Part shown: positions 26,892 through 35,664 of the stretch, piece by piece
How the letters are laid out: each line of letters begins with the position of its first letter
How positions within the stretch are numbered: position 1 is the first letter of the stretch
NCBI GenBank assembly: GCA_900489925.1
Contig: UEHQ01000009.1
Location: 62,001-126,000, forward strand
Length of the DNA: 64,000 bases
Source: Hyphomicrobiales bacterium
GTDB lineage: Bacteria > Pseudomonadota > Alphaproteobacteria > Rhizobiales > Rhizobiaceae
Direction of reading: 5' to 3'
Position numbers and translations under genes: made by a program
The notes under the pieces: model-generated
The model's database searches: none
What the model was told of the DNA's origin: nothing
What the model saw: only the letters and a program-made list of their open reading frames with translations

Positions 26892-27371
26892 TTAGCGGAT
26901 GATCAGCGCCGTCGCATAGAGGCCGAAGCCGAAGACCGTGTGGGCGACGAGACCGAGGAAACGAGCCTTGGTGGGGTTCGGCGTCTTGGATGCCGCCCAG
27001 CCGATGCCAAGGCCGGGCTGCAACAGGAACCAGCCGGCGGCGATCGTCACGATGCCCCAGATCCAGGCGGGCAGGAACGTCGGCGCGTCCAGCCAGCCGG
27101 GGCCGGTCAGGATCACCAGGATGACACCGTAGAGAATGCCTACGACGTAGTGAAAGACCCAGCCGAGCGCGACTTCGTGCTTATAGGGCTCGGCCTTGCC
27201 TATATCGTCGTGAAAGACCTTACCCTTGGCGAGATGCCAGACCCAGCGACCGGGCGGTCCCCAATTGGGCAGGCGGTCGCCCGTCAGCTTGCCGAGGATG
27301 ACGGCCCAGATGTCCATGAGAACAGTCGCGCCGATGCCGATGACGACAGAGCGCCAGAAAATATCAAACAT
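26892..27371 (-). CDS. DUF2938 family membrane protein
   Basis: 159 residues from the ATG at 27371 (MFDIFWRSVVIGIGATVLMDIWAV). Four hydrophobic helices, with the family landmarks TVLMDIWAVIL, PNWGPPGRWVWHLAKGKVFHDDI, and VALGWVFHYVVGILYGVILV. DUF2938 proteins are inner-membrane proteins of unknown function. The frame stays open 36 codons upstream, but those residues are polar and outside the family. It converges with bolA. Possible substrates or partners cannot be named. Confidence 0.85.
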   Translation of the reverse strand: MFDIFWRSVVIGIGATVLMDIWAVILGKLTGDRLPNWGPPGRWVWHLAKGKVFHDDIGKAEPYKHEVALGWVFHYVVGILYGVILVILTGPGWLDAPTFLPAWIWGIVTIAAGWFLLQPGLGIGWAASKTPNPTKARFLGLVAHTVFGFGLYATALIIR

Positions 27372-27495
27372 ATCAAATCCATAATGATGACGCCCGCCTT
27401 GAGAACTCCCCCCGCAGCGCGCAATGATGGTGGTCAATTCTCTGTCTTGCGCAATTCCGGACGGAAAACCGCCACGCACTTTTCCTGGAATTGCT

Positions 27496-28806
27496 TTACG
27501 CCGGATTGGCCTCGTTCTCCTCGGCCGGCCGGATACGCAGCTTGGTGATACGATTCTTGTCCCGCTTCATGACGATAAAGCGCTTGCCATAGAAGGTGAA
27601 GGCCTGCCGCTCCTCAGGGATCGTCATCGACTCGTGAATGACCAGCCCGGCAATCGTGGTCGCCTCTTCATCCGGCAGGTTCCAGTCGAGCGCGCGGTTC
27701 AGGTCGCGAATCGGGACGTTTCCATCGACAACGATAGAGCCGTCGGCCTCCTGCCGCACGCCCTGCATCTCGATGTCATGCTCGTCGGAAATATCGCCGA
27801 CAATCTCTTCCAGGATATCCTCGAGCGTGACGATACCCTGCACTTCGCCGTACTCGTCAACGACCACCGCAAAATGCTGCTTGCGGCGCAGGAAAGCGTT
27901 CAATTGCGCTTCGAGGTTGGTGCTGTCGGGCACGAACCAGGGCTTCTGGGCAATCTTGACGATGTCCAAGTGTTCCGGTTCGGCATCGCGCTCAGCGAGC
28001 GCACGCAGCAGATCCTTGGAGTGGACGACACCGATAATGTTGTCGGTCGAGCCTCGCCACAACGGCATGCGGGTGAACGGGCTTTCCAGGATCGTCCGCA
28101 CGACCACTTCAGGCGGATCGTCCGCATTGATCCCGCGCATGGACGTGCGGTGAACCATGATGTCGGAAAGTTCCAGTTCGCCAAGGTCCAGCACGCCGCC
28201 TAGGCGGTCTCGGTCGGCCTTGACCACAGACCCCTCGCGATGCAGCAGGTCGACGGCGCCCCGCAGCTCTTCGTGCGCAGAAAGCATCGAAGTCTCGCGC
28301 GACAGGTTGATGCCGAAGAGCGAGAGGATCCAGCGTACGATGAGATTCACGAAGGACGACAGCGGTCCGACGACGGCAACGAAAACCTTGACGGCAAATG
28401 CCACCGCGAGCGCAAACCGCTCGGGTATCGAGATTGCCCAGCTCTTTGGCAGCACCTCGGCAAAGATCACGAGAATGACCGTCATAGCAAGGGTGGCGAG
28501 CGCTACGCCGGAGCTACCGAAGAGCCCGAGAAACAGACTGGTCGCGATCGAGGACGACAGGATGTTGGCGAGGTTGTTGCCGATCAGCAGTGCGCCGATC
28601 AGCCGGTCACGCCGCTCGATCAGCTCGCGAACGATGCCCGCGCGCTCCTCGCCATTAGCTTCAAGCGTGTGGATGCGGCTGCGCGACACAGCCGTCAGGG
28701 CGGTCTCCGAACCGGAGAAGAACGCCGACATGAGAACGAGGGCCACGATGGAAAGGATTTCCGGCCAATATGCGGAAAGAAATGCCAGCGTGCCTTCGAC
28801 GGTCAT
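27496..28806 (-). CDS. CNNM/HlyC-CorC family transport protein (DUF21 and CBS domains)
   Basis: 436 residues. Order: DUF21/CNNM transmembrane domain (residues ~10-200, with SAFFSGSETALTAVSRSRI and EVLPKSWAISIPERFAL), a CBS pair (~220-340, SDIMVHRTSM...MPLWRGSTDNIIGVVHSKD and FAVVVDEYGEVQGIVTLEDILEEIVGDI) and a C-terminal CorC_HlyC domain (SIVVDGNVPIRDLNRALDW). Members take part in Mg2+ or Co2+ efflux in the inner membrane; 'hemolysin' is an old label without support. Its start overlaps the aroB stop by 4 bases, so it is the third gene of the coupled aroK-aroB unit. Confidence 0.92.
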   Translation of the reverse strand: MTVEGTLAFLSAYWPEILSIVALVLMSAFFSGSETALTAVSRSRIHTLEANGEERAGIVRELIERRDRLIGALLIGNNLANILSSSIATSLFLGLFGSSGVALATLAMTVILVIFAEVLPKSWAISIPERFALAVAFAVKVFVAVVGPLSSFVNLIVRWILSLFGINLSRETSMLSAHEELRGAVDLLHREGSVVKADRDRLGGVLDLGELELSDIMVHRTSMRGINADDPPEVVVRTILESPFTRMPLWRGSTDNIIGVVHSKDLLRALAERDAEPEHLDIVKIAQKPWFVPDSTNLEAQLNAFLRRKQHFAVVVDEYGEVQGIVTLEDILEEIVGDISDEHDIEMQGVRQEADGSIVVDGNVPIRDLNRALDWNLPDEEATTIAGLVIHESMTIPEERQAFTFYGKRFIVMKRDKNRITKLRIRPAEENEANPA

Positions 28807-29930
28807 TGTGGATGTTTTTCCTTCAGAAAGCTCAACACTTCGGAGGCGGGAACGTCATTTGCGACAAAGGACTGACCGATGCCACGCGTCAGAATAAACG
28901 TGAGCTGGCCGCCCTTGACCTTTTTGTCCTGCGCGATCGCATCCATCAGCACCTCCGCGGGAGGCAGCGCACCAGGGATCTCGGACATCCGCGTCGGCAA
29001 GCCGACTTCTTTCAGATGGCGTTCGACGCGGCGCGCATCGTCGGGGCTTGCCAGGTTCATGCGGGCGGAGAATTCATGCGCCAGCACCATGCCGATTGAA
29101 ACCCCCTCACCATGGACGAGACGCGCACTGTCATAGGCGGTCGCGGCTTCCAGCGCATGGCCGAAGGTGTGGCCCAGATTGAGCAGCGCCCGCTGACCGG
29201 TTTCTCGCTCGTCGGCAACAACGACATCTGCCTTTGCCTGGCAGCTCGTAGCAATCGCCTCGATGCGTGCGGATCCGCCTGCGAACACTGCCTGCCAGTT
29301 CGCTTCCAGCCAGGCAAAGAAGTCGGGCTTGTCGATCAGGCCGTATTTCGCCACTTCGGCGTAGCCGGCGCGGAATTCGCGTTCGCTGAGCGTGTTGAGG
29401 ACATCCGTATCGGCGAGCACCAGATCGGGCTGATGGAATACACCGATCAGGTTCTTGCCATAGCGGCTGTTGATGCCGGTCTTGCCACCAACGGAGGAAT
29501 CCACCTGCGACAGCAGCGAAGTCGGGATCTGGACGAAGCGCACGCCACGGCGCACGATGCCCGCGGCAAAGCCCGACAGATCGCCAATGACGCCACCGCC
29601 AAGCGCGATCACATAGTCGTTGCGCTCGATGCGCGCCTCAAGAACCTTGTCGCAAACGGTCATCAGATGCTCGAAGCTCTTTGTCTTCTCGCCAGCCGGA
29701 AGCACCAATGTCACCGAAGCGATCCCCGATGCATCAAGGCTCTGCACCAGGGCTTCGAGATAGATCGGCGCCACATACTCGTCGGTTATGATGGCAGCCT
29801 TGCGCCCCTTCACCCGCGAGGCGATTTCGAGGCCCGCCCGCGCGATAAGACCGGGCCCAATCAGGATGTCGTAGGCGCGCTCACCGAGCGGCACATGGAC
29901 TTTGCGTTCGGCGGCGGCAACGGCATTCAT
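28803..29930 (-). CDS. aroB: 3-dehydroquinate synthase
   Basis: 375 residues. Second step of the shikimate pathway: DAHP to 3-dehydroquinate, NAD- and Zn-dependent, cytosolic. Landmarks are YDILIGPGLI, LPAGEKTKSFEH (NAD/substrate region), GGGVIGDLSGFAAGIVRRGVRFVQIPTSLLSQVDSSVGGKTGIN, and the metal site LLNLGHTFGHALE with VHGEGVSIGM. Overlaps aroK by one base at its start and the CNNM gene by four at its end, a tight three-gene operon typical of Rhizobiaceae. Confidence 0.96.
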   Translation of the reverse strand: MNAVAAAERKVHVPLGERAYDILIGPGLIARAGLEIASRVKGRKAAIITDEYVAPIYLEALVQSLDASGIASVTLVLPAGEKTKSFEHLMTVCDKVLEARIERNDYVIALGGGVIGDLSGFAAGIVRRGVRFVQIPTSLLSQVDSSVGGKTGINSRYGKNLIGVFHQPDLVLADTDVLNTLSEREFRAGYAEVAKYGLIDKPDFFAWLEANWQAVFAGGSARIEAIATSCQAKADVVVADERETGQRALLNLGHTFGHALEAATAYDSARLVHGEGVSIGMVLAHEFSARMNLASPDDARRVERHLKEVGLPTRMSEIPGALPPAEVLMDAIAQDKKVKGGQLTFILTRGIGQSFVANDVPASEVLSFLKEKHPQ

Positions 29931-30517
29931 CAGGCTGCACTTTCAGTTTGAGAGTCGACCACGGCCTTGAGCACTTCGTCGGCCATGAGTTCCTTGCGGA
30001 CATCGCGCGACATGACCGTGAGGTCCGCGAGCGCGTAAATCGGATAGCGGGCATTCATCAGGTTTTCGAGCGTGGTCTTCGGGTTTTCCGTCTTTAGTAA
30101 CGGCCGCGTGTCGCGCTTGTTGACGCGCTCCCACAAGACGTCAAGCTCTGCCTTCAGCCACACAGAAACGCCGCCCTTCTTGATATGCCGGCGGGTACGG
30201 TCGTTGATGAAGGCGCCCCCGCCGGTGGAAACCACGCGAGGGCCACCCTTGAGCAGCCGCTTCATCACCCGGGTCTCCAGGGCGCGAAACTCTTCTTCGC
30301 CGTAGGCAGCAAAGAGCTCGCTGATCGACATGCGCGAAACACGTTCGATTTCCGCATCGCTGTCGATGAAGGGGATACCAAGTTGGCTGGCAACGATCCG
30401 TCCGACCGAGGACTTGCCGGCGCCCATCAATCCCACAAGGATCAGATTGCGTGAACCGAGCGCAGCGCGAGCTCTGTCTTTCAGGCTATCGGCAACGGTC
30501 AGAACTGGGTCGCTCAT
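29930..30517 (-). CDS. aroK: shikimate kinase
   Basis: 195 residues from the ATG at 30517 (MSDPVLTV); an ATG four codons upstream is possible. Phosphorylates shikimate at the 3-OH with ATP. P-loop GLMGAGKSSVGR near residue 34, shikimate-binding FIDSDAEIE and GGGAFIND, lid KRDTRPLL. An N-terminal extension of ~25 residues before the kinase core is common in alphaproteobacteria. First gene of the aroK-aroB-CNNM unit; divergent from the small membrane protein gene and xerD. Confidence 0.95.
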   Translation of the reverse strand: MSDPVLTVADSLKDRARAALGSRNLILVGLMGAGKSSVGRIVASQLGIPFIDSDAEIERVSRMSISELFAAYGEEEFRALETRVMKRLLKGGPRVVSTGGGAFINDRTRRHIKKGGVSVWLKAELDVLWERVNKRDTRPLLKTENPKTTLENLMNARYPIYALADLTVMSRDVRKELMADEVLKAVVDSQTESAA

Positions 30518-30663
30518 TGGTCCATTCACACTTTGTTTGCGAACGGTATCGACAAATGCAGGTGTAGCGTCAAGTCGCGGGCAAGGGAATCATGGTTCAA
30601 AAGCTCCTTCTTGCACTTGCAAACACGCTTCTTCATAAAGAAGCAAAGCCATGGAGTTGTTGA

Positions 30664-30840
30664 ATGCCGAGCCTGTTCCGTTTTCTGGCCGTATTGGCGG
30701 TCATCGCCGGAGCGATATACGGAACGATGTGGGCACTTGTTACTTTCGTCGAGCCGCAGGAGCGAGACGTGACAATCCGTATTCCGTCGGAGCGGATCAA
30801 CCCTCCGGCCACGGGCGCGATCAACCCGACCAAGAAGTGA
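30664..30840 (+). CDS. small single-pass membrane protein, 58 aa
   Basis: 58 codons from ATG (30664) to TGA (30838-30840), read directly from the sequence. The N-terminus [20 protein letters not shown] carries one transmembrane helix that continues to about residue 29; the tail is polar and ends INPTKK. Codon use is like its neighbours. It lies 4 bases before xerD on the same strand and is likely co-transcribed and coupled. Similar short proteins occur next to xerD in rhizobia and are sometimes misnamed 'histidine kinase'; there is no kinase domain here. Function unknown. Confidence 0.75.
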   Translation: MPSLFRFLAVLAVIAGAIYGTMWALVTFVEPQERDVTIRIPSERINPPATGAINPTKK

Positions 30841-30844
30841 TGCG

Positions 30845-31798
30845 ATGAAGGACCTCAGCCGCGTTCACGTCGAGTCTTTTCTGGAGATGATGAGCGCCGA
30901 ACGCGGAGCGGCGGCCAATACGCTTTCCTCCTATGAACACGATCTCGACGATCTCCATTCCTTTCTGAACGGCAGGGGCATCCGCTTGACGGAAGCCTCG
31001 TCTCCTGACCTTGCGGCCTACCTCTCCTCGCTTGCAGCGCAGGGTTTCAAGGCCTCCTCCCAGGCACGGCGCCTTGCCGCCATGAGGCAGTTCTACAAGT
31101 TCCTTTACGCCGAAGGCCAACGCACCGACGATCCGACGGGTATTCTCGACGCGCCGAAGAAAGGCCGTGCCCTGCCGAAGACCATGGGCGTCGACGAGGT
31201 CGGCAGGCTGCTTGAGCAGGCCGAGACGGAAGCACAGGACCCGGCGCCCGGGCAATTGCAACGGCTTCGCATGCTGGCGCTTCTGGAACTTCTCTACGCC
31301 ACCGGCATGCGCGTCAGCGAGCTCGTCTCGCTTCCCGCCCGCGTCCTCGACCAGGATGGACGCTTCCTGATGATCCGCGGCAAGGGCAACAAGGAGCGCC
31401 TGGTGCCGCTGTCGCAGTCGGCTATTGCCGCATTGAAGCTCTATGGTCGCATGCTGGCTGCCGAACAGGCAGCCGCCACGCCCCCTCAAGAGAGCCCCTG
31501 GCTCTTTCCCGCAGCCTCGAAAGAGGGCTATCTTCCACGACAGGTCTTTGCACGCGATCTGAAGAATCTTGCAATCAGAACCGGTCTGACACCATCTAGG
31601 ATCTCGCCGCATGTGATGCGGCACGCTTTTGCAAGCCATCTACTCGCCAACGGCGCGGACCTTCGCGTCGTCCAGGAACTGCTCGGCCATTCGGACATTT
31701 CCACCACACAAATATACACGCATGTGCTGGAAGAAAGGCTCCAGCAACTGGTCCAAACGCATCACCCTCTTGCCAAACAGGCGAAAAAGCAGGAATAG
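30845..31798 (+). CDS. xerD: site-specific tyrosine recombinase XerD
   Basis: 317 residues. With XerC it resolves chromosome dimers at dif, activated by FtsK. N-terminal SAM-like DNA-binding domain ([29 protein letters not shown]), C-terminal catalytic domain with the Arg-His-Arg-Tyr set: Arg in [15 protein letters not shown], Lys in [12 protein letters not shown], HxxR in [13 protein letters not shown], HLxxxxLxT-type [15 protein letters not shown] with catalytic Tyr. Full length. It is not an integrase of a mobile element: the gene is flanked by core genes and the sequence is XerD-like throughout. Confidence 0.93.
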   Translation: MKDLSRVHVESFLEMMSAERGAAANTLSSYEHDLDDLHSFLNGRGIRLTEASSPDLAAYLSSLAAQGFKASSQARRLAAMRQFYKFLYAEGQRTDDPTGILDAPKKGRALPKTMGVDEVGRLLEQAETEAQDPAPGQLQRLRMLALLELLYATGMRVSELVSLPARVLDQDGRFLMIRGKGNKERLVPLSQSAIAALKLYGRMLAAEQAAATPPQESPWLFPAASKEGYLPRQVFARDLKNLAIRTGLTPSRISPHVMRHAFASHLLANGADLRVVQELLGHSDISTTQIYTHVLEERLQQLVQTHHPLAKQAKKQE

Positions 31799-31861
31799 GA
31801 CCGGCGACAAAGGGCATGCCTACGAAAATTGCCCTGGGCACAAGGAACGGAAACGCACCTC

Positions 31862-32815
31862 ATGCACAACTATCTCGACTTCGAAAAGCCGATCTCCGAC
31901 CTCGAAGGCAAGATCATCGAACTGAAGAAGCTCGCGACGGAAGACGAGAGCATCGACACGTCCGATGAAATCGGACGGCTGGAAGTTCGCGTTCGCGAAG
32001 CGATGGTCGACATCTATTCGAAACTTAACGCCTGGCAGAAGACCCAGGTCGCGCGTCATCCGCAGCGTCCGCACTTCGTCGATTATGCCAAGACGCTGTT
32101 CCAGGAATTCACGCCGCTCGCCGGCGATCGGAAGTTTTCCGAAGACGCCGCGATCCAGGCAGGTCTTGCCCGTTTCCGTGGTCAGCCGGTTGCCGTGCTG
32201 GGCCAGGAAAAGGGCAACGACACCAAGAGCCGCCTGAAGCACAACTTCGGCAGCGCCCGTCCGGAGGGCTATCGCAAGGCGATCCGCGTTCTTGAAATGG
32301 CAGACCGTTTCGGCCTGCCAGTGATCACGCTGGTCGATACGGCAGGCGCTTATCCCGGCGTCGGCGCCGAAGAGCGCGGTCAGGCGGAAGCGATCGCCCG
32401 CTCCACGGAAATGTGCCTGGGCGTCAAGGTTCCGATCATCTCCGTGGTCATCGGCGAAGGCGGCTCCGGCGGCGCGATTGCGATTGCGACCGGCAACCGC
32501 GTGTACATGCTCGAGCATGCGATCTACAGCGTGATCTCGCCGGAAGGTGCGGCTTCGATCCTGTGGCGCGATTCCGCGCGCGCCAAGGAAGCCGCGACCA
32601 ACATGAAGATCACCTCGGACGATCTGAAGTCGCTGGGCATCATCGATGGCATCATCACCGAACCGCTCGGCGGCGCGCATCGTGATCCCGACAGCGTGAT
32701 TGCGGCGACCGGCGACGTGATCGCCAACGCGCTTGGCGAGCTTTCCAGCCGCTCCGGCGATCAGCTTCGCAACGATCGGCGCCAGAAATTCCTCAACATG
32801 GGCCGCAATCTCTAA
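31862..32815 (+). CDS. accA: acetyl-CoA carboxylase carboxyltransferase subunit alpha
   Basis: 317 residues, the usual length. With AccD it transfers CO2 from carboxybiotin to acetyl-CoA to make malonyl-CoA for fatty acid synthesis. The N-terminus MHNYLDFEKPISDLEGKI is the family start and fixes 31862 over an upstream ATG. Landmarks: RPHFVDYA, GQPVAVLGQEKG, GRGQAEAIARS-type EERGQAEAIARSTEMCL, the oxyanion-hole GEGGSGGAIAIATG, and the C-terminal PLGGAHRD. It is 63 bases downstream of xerD but probably has its own promoter. Confidence 0.96.
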   Translation: MHNYLDFEKPISDLEGKIIELKKLATEDESIDTSDEIGRLEVRVREAMVDIYSKLNAWQKTQVARHPQRPHFVDYAKTLFQEFTPLAGDRKFSEDAAIQAGLARFRGQPVAVLGQEKGNDTKSRLKHNFGSARPEGYRKAIRVLEMADRFGLPVITLVDTAGAYPGVGAEERGQAEAIARSTEMCLGVKVPIISVVIGEGGSGGAIAIATGNRVYMLEHAIYSVISPEGAASILWRDSARAKEAATNMKITSDDLKSLGIIDGIITEPLGGAHRDPDSVIAATGDVIANALGELSSRSGDQLRNDRRQKFLNMGRNL

Positions 32816-32949
32816 CGCAGGTTGCGGGAACGGGGTGATTGGGGCCAAACCTTGGCCACAATAATGTTATCAATAACTTTCTGACTTGCGGGGGACGCAG
32901 GCGCGCGGCATTAGGCTGGTAAGGTTTTCTCAACCATAATGGGCCAATG

Positions 32950-32980
32950 ATTCGCTTCGTCCCCGGTTTGCAAAGCGAAT
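32950..32980. repeat. 8-bp inverted repeat upstream of the L,D-transpeptidase gene
   Basis: ATTCGCTT (32950-32957) and AAGCGAAT (32973-32980) are exact reverse complements with a 15-base spacer, in the 196-base gap between accA and the L,D-transpeptidase lipoprotein gene. Could be an operator or a weak hairpin. Confidence 0.35.
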
Positions 32981-33011
32981 TGGGTCGCATCTCGTTATTG
33001 GGCTAGTTTGA

Positions 33012-34265
33012 ATGCGCATTCGTCATTTTGCCTACGTTTCCCTGATGGCGCTGGTCCTGGCCGGCTGCAATGACGCGTTGGAATCGACCACGCAGGTCGA
33101 CCTGTCGAAGGTGAAGAACAAGGTCGAAGAGCCGCTGCCGCCGCGCATTCTGTCCGAGATCGCGGCCAAGGGCATGGACCGCAATTCGCCGATCATGATC
33201 CGCATCTTCAAGGAAGAAGGCGCGCTCGAGATCTGGAAGGCCAAGACCGATAACCGCTTCGACAAGATCGCCGATTACAAGATCTGCGCCTGGTCCGGCC
33301 GTCTCGGTCCCAAGGTGAAGCAGGGCGACCGGCAGGCGCCGGAAGGTTTCTACAACCTGACGCGAGCCAACCTTAACCCGAATTCGAAATACTATCTGGC
33401 GATCAATACGGGCTTCCCGAACAAGTACGATGCCGTCAACGGCCGCAGCGGCACGGACCTGATGATCCACGGTGCATGCTCGTCTTCCGGCTGCTATTCC
33501 ATGACGGACGAGCAGGTGCTGCAGATCTACGCCTTTGCCCGCGACGCCTTCAAGGGCGGTCAGTCCACCGTACAGCTTCAAGCCTTCCCCTTCCGCATGA
33601 CGGCGGAGAACATGGTGAAGCACCGCATGAGCCCGAACATCGAGTTCTGGAACATGCTGAAGGTCGGCTACGACAATTTCGAAGTGACCAAGCGTCCGCC
33701 CGAGGTCAATGTCTGCGAGAAGAAGTACGTCTTCAATCAGCAGTCGGCCAATGGCGACTTCAATCCGGCCGGAAAATGCCCGGAAATGTCGACCCCGCCG
33801 GCACTGACGGCAGCACTCGCATCCTACGGCAAGACGTATGACATGGCCTACGCCAAGGCCATGAAGCAATTCGACGGCATGGCCTGGTACGATCCGAGCG
33901 AAGCCGAACGCAAGGCCGTCGTGGCCAAGCAGCGCAAGGGGCATGACATTGCCTATGCGCCCACGGGCACGTCGCTCGAAGCCGGCCGCATGGTCAAGAT
34001 CGCCGAACTCGAAGACATGATGGCCAGCAAGACGGCAACGACCATTGCCGCCAACGCGGCTCCGGGCTCCACGCCGGCAACCGCAGCCATCCCTGCAAAG
34101 ACAGCCGAAGTCGCGATTGTCGATCCGGCGACCGTGCCGGTGCCGACTCCAAGCCCACTGGCACCGCAGAGCGCGATGGCGACGGCCTTTGCTCCAGTCG
34201 AGCAGCCGGAATCGATCGAAGTCGCATCGAAGAAGCCCTTCTGGAAGTTCTGGGCCAAGGACTGA
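33012..34265 (+). CDS. L,D-transpeptidase lipoprotein (YafK-like)
   Basis: 417 residues. N-terminal lipoprotein signal MRIRHFAYVSLMALVLAGCND with lipobox LAGC (Cys19). The YkuD/L,D-transpeptidase core lies at about residues 60-210, with the active-site signature MIHGACSSSGCYSM (His and the catalytic Cys). The long C-terminal tail is Ala/Pro/Thr-rich, then ends KPFWKFWAKD. YafK-type enzymes act on peptidoglycan (release of Braun-type lipoproteins in E. coli), so a role in cell-wall cross-linking or its removal in the periplasm is probable. A dacC-type carboxypeptidase lies nearby on the other strand. Confidence 0.87.
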   Translation: MRIRHFAYVSLMALVLAGCNDALESTTQVDLSKVKNKVEEPLPPRILSEIAAKGMDRNSPIMIRIFKEEGALEIWKAKTDNRFDKIADYKICAWSGRLGPKVKQGDRQAPEGFYNLTRANLNPNSKYYLAINTGFPNKYDAVNGRSGTDLMIHGACSSSGCYSMTDEQVLQIYAFARDAFKGGQSTVQLQAFPFRMTAENMVKHRMSPNIEFWNMLKVGYDNFEVTKRPPEVNVCEKKYVFNQQSANGDFNPAGKCPEMSTPPALTAALASYGKTYDMAYAKAMKQFDGMAWYDPSEAERKAVVAKQRKGHDIAYAPTGTSLEAGRMVKIAELEDMMASKTATTIAANAAPGSTPATAAIPAKTAEVAIVDPATVPVPTPSPLAPQSAMATAFAPVEQPESIEVASKKPFWKFWAKD

Positions 34266-34269
34266 TGGC

Positions 34270-34494
34270 TTGAACGCCATCTCCTACGATCTCCGCGGGC
34301 TGAAATGCCCCCTGCCCGTCCTCAAGACGCGCCGCAAGCTGCAGTCTCTGGAAAGCGGCGCGCTGATCCGCGTCGAGACAACCGATCCCCTGGCAGGGAT
34401 CGACATTCCCCATCTATGCAATGAAGACGGTCACGACCTTGTCGAGATCGAAAAGACCGAGGGCGGCCACCGCTTCCTGATCCGCAAGCGGTAG
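34270..34494 (+). CDS. tusA: TusA-like sulfurtransferase (SirA family)
   Basis: 74 residues from a TTG at 34270, the only usable start; the frame is open upstream inside the transpeptidase gene but belongs to a shadow reading. The sequence is a complete TusA fold: ISYDLRGLKCPLPVLKTRRKL with the CPxP sulfur-carrying Cys, ALIRVETTDPLAGIDIPHLCNEDGHDLVEIE. TusA proteins carry persulfide sulfur for tRNA thiolation, molybdenum cofactor or other uses. It begins five bases after the L,D-transpeptidase stop, so it is likely co-transcribed with that gene. Convergent with the COG0523 GTPase gene. Confidence 0.85.
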   Translation: MNAISYDLRGLKCPLPVLKTRRKLQSLESGALIRVETTDPLAGIDIPHLCNEDGHDLVEIEKTEGGHRFLIRKR

Positions 34495-34500
34495 TTTTTC

Positions 34501-35652
34501 TCAGAACCGCATCCCGGGTACGGCGAGCGGGTTGTCCGCGAGCGCTGCACGATCCGGCGTATCGATCCGCGGCTTGCCCAGAAACGCGTCGAACAGATCC
34601 TTGACGAACGCCTCAGGCAGATCCTTGGTGATCAGCACCATGCGCGTGCGCCTGTCCTGTGGATCCGGCCACGCCGGCAGCCTTGTCGGCGGGTGGAAGA
34701 TGCTTTGCACGCCATGCAGCACAAGCGGACGGTCGGGCCGGTCCGACATGGAAACGATGGCCTTCATCCGAAGGAGCTTCTCGCCATGCGCCGAGCGCAG
34801 CAGGTCGACAAACATGTCGAGCGCCATCGGATCGATCGGCTTCTCCTCCACGATCGAGAAGGAACGGATCGCCGCATCGTGACGGTTCACGTCATGGGGA
34901 TCCTGGTGATCGTGACCATGGTGGTGATGATGGCCGTGGCTGTGGTCATGATGGTCATGATGGTGCGCATCATGTTCGTCTTCGTCACGCAACCACCGAC
35001 CGACGTCAGCGCTCTTCGTCGTGACGTCGTAGAGGCCATTCACCAGTGTCGCCGCCGTCCCGCTTTCGGTATCGTCGGCGTCCATCAGCAGGGCGCGTGG
35101 ATTGAGAGCACGCAACCGCGCCTCAAGACCGGAGACCATATCCGCCGAGGCAAGCGATTTCTTCGAAAGGATCAGCCGGTCTGCCACGGCAACCTGCTTC
35201 ACCGCCTCTTCATGATTGTCGAGCGTATGCGCGCCATTGACCGAGTCGACGACGGTAACCACCCCGTCCAGCTCGAAGTTCGTGGCGATGATAGGGTTGC
35301 CCATGATCGCCTGCATCACCGGCGCCGGATCGGCAAGACCCGTGGTCTCGATCACGACGCGCTTGACCGGCTTCACGCGACCGGTCTGCATGGCATCCAT
35401 CAGATTGGCAAGCGTATCGACAAGTTCGCCACGCACCGTGCAGCACAGGCAGCCGTCGGAAAGCTCGATGATGGCATCCCCGGAACTCTCGACCAGCAAA
35501 TGGTCGATGCCGACGTCGCCGAACTCGTTGATGATGACGGCAGCGTCCTTCATCCCCGGATCCTTGAGGATTCGGTTCAGCAGCGTCGACTTGCCGGCAC
35601 CGAGAAAGCCGGTGAGGATGGTGACCGGGATCCGGCCTTGGGGCACGCTCAT
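34501..35652 (-). CDS. COG0523 (CobW/YjiA) GTP-binding metallochaperone, His-rich
   Basis: 383 residues. G3E-type GTPase: Walker A GFLGAGKSTLLNR (residues ~16-28), the metal-binding GCLCCTVRGEL (CxCC), and ETTGLADPAPV. A strongly His-rich insert around residues 225-260 (runs such as HHHDHHDHSHGHHHHHGHDH) precedes the CobW C-terminal domain (SDRPDRPLVLHGVQSIFHPP). Such inserts are typical of Zn-related members (ZagA/ZigA-like) rather than of CobW itself. It starts 12 bases after the stop of the dacC-type gene and is probably co-transcribed with it. The metal (Zn or other) is inferred. Confidence 0.88.
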   Translation of the reverse strand: MSVPQGRIPVTILTGFLGAGKSTLLNRILKDPGMKDAAVIINEFGDVGIDHLLVESSGDAIIELSDGCLCCTVRGELVDTLANLMDAMQTGRVKPVKRVVIETTGLADPAPVMQAIMGNPIIATNFELDGVVTVVDSVNGAHTLDNHEEAVKQVAVADRLILSKKSLASADMVSGLEARLRALNPRALLMDADDTESGTAATLVNGLYDVTTKSADVGRWLRDEDEHDAHHHDHHDHSHGHHHHHGHDHQDPHDVNRHDAAIRSFSIVEEKPIDPMALDMFVDLLRSAHGEKLLRMKAIVSMSDRPDRPLVLHGVQSIFHPPTRLPAWPDPQDRRTRMVLITKDLPEAFVKDLFDAFLGKPRIDTPDRAALADNPLAVPGMRF

Positions 35653-35664
35653 CTGGCTATAACC

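Noticed and set aside
30845..31798. XerD as an integrase of a mobile element
   Set aside because: Full-length housekeeping XerD sequence in a core context between aroK and accA.
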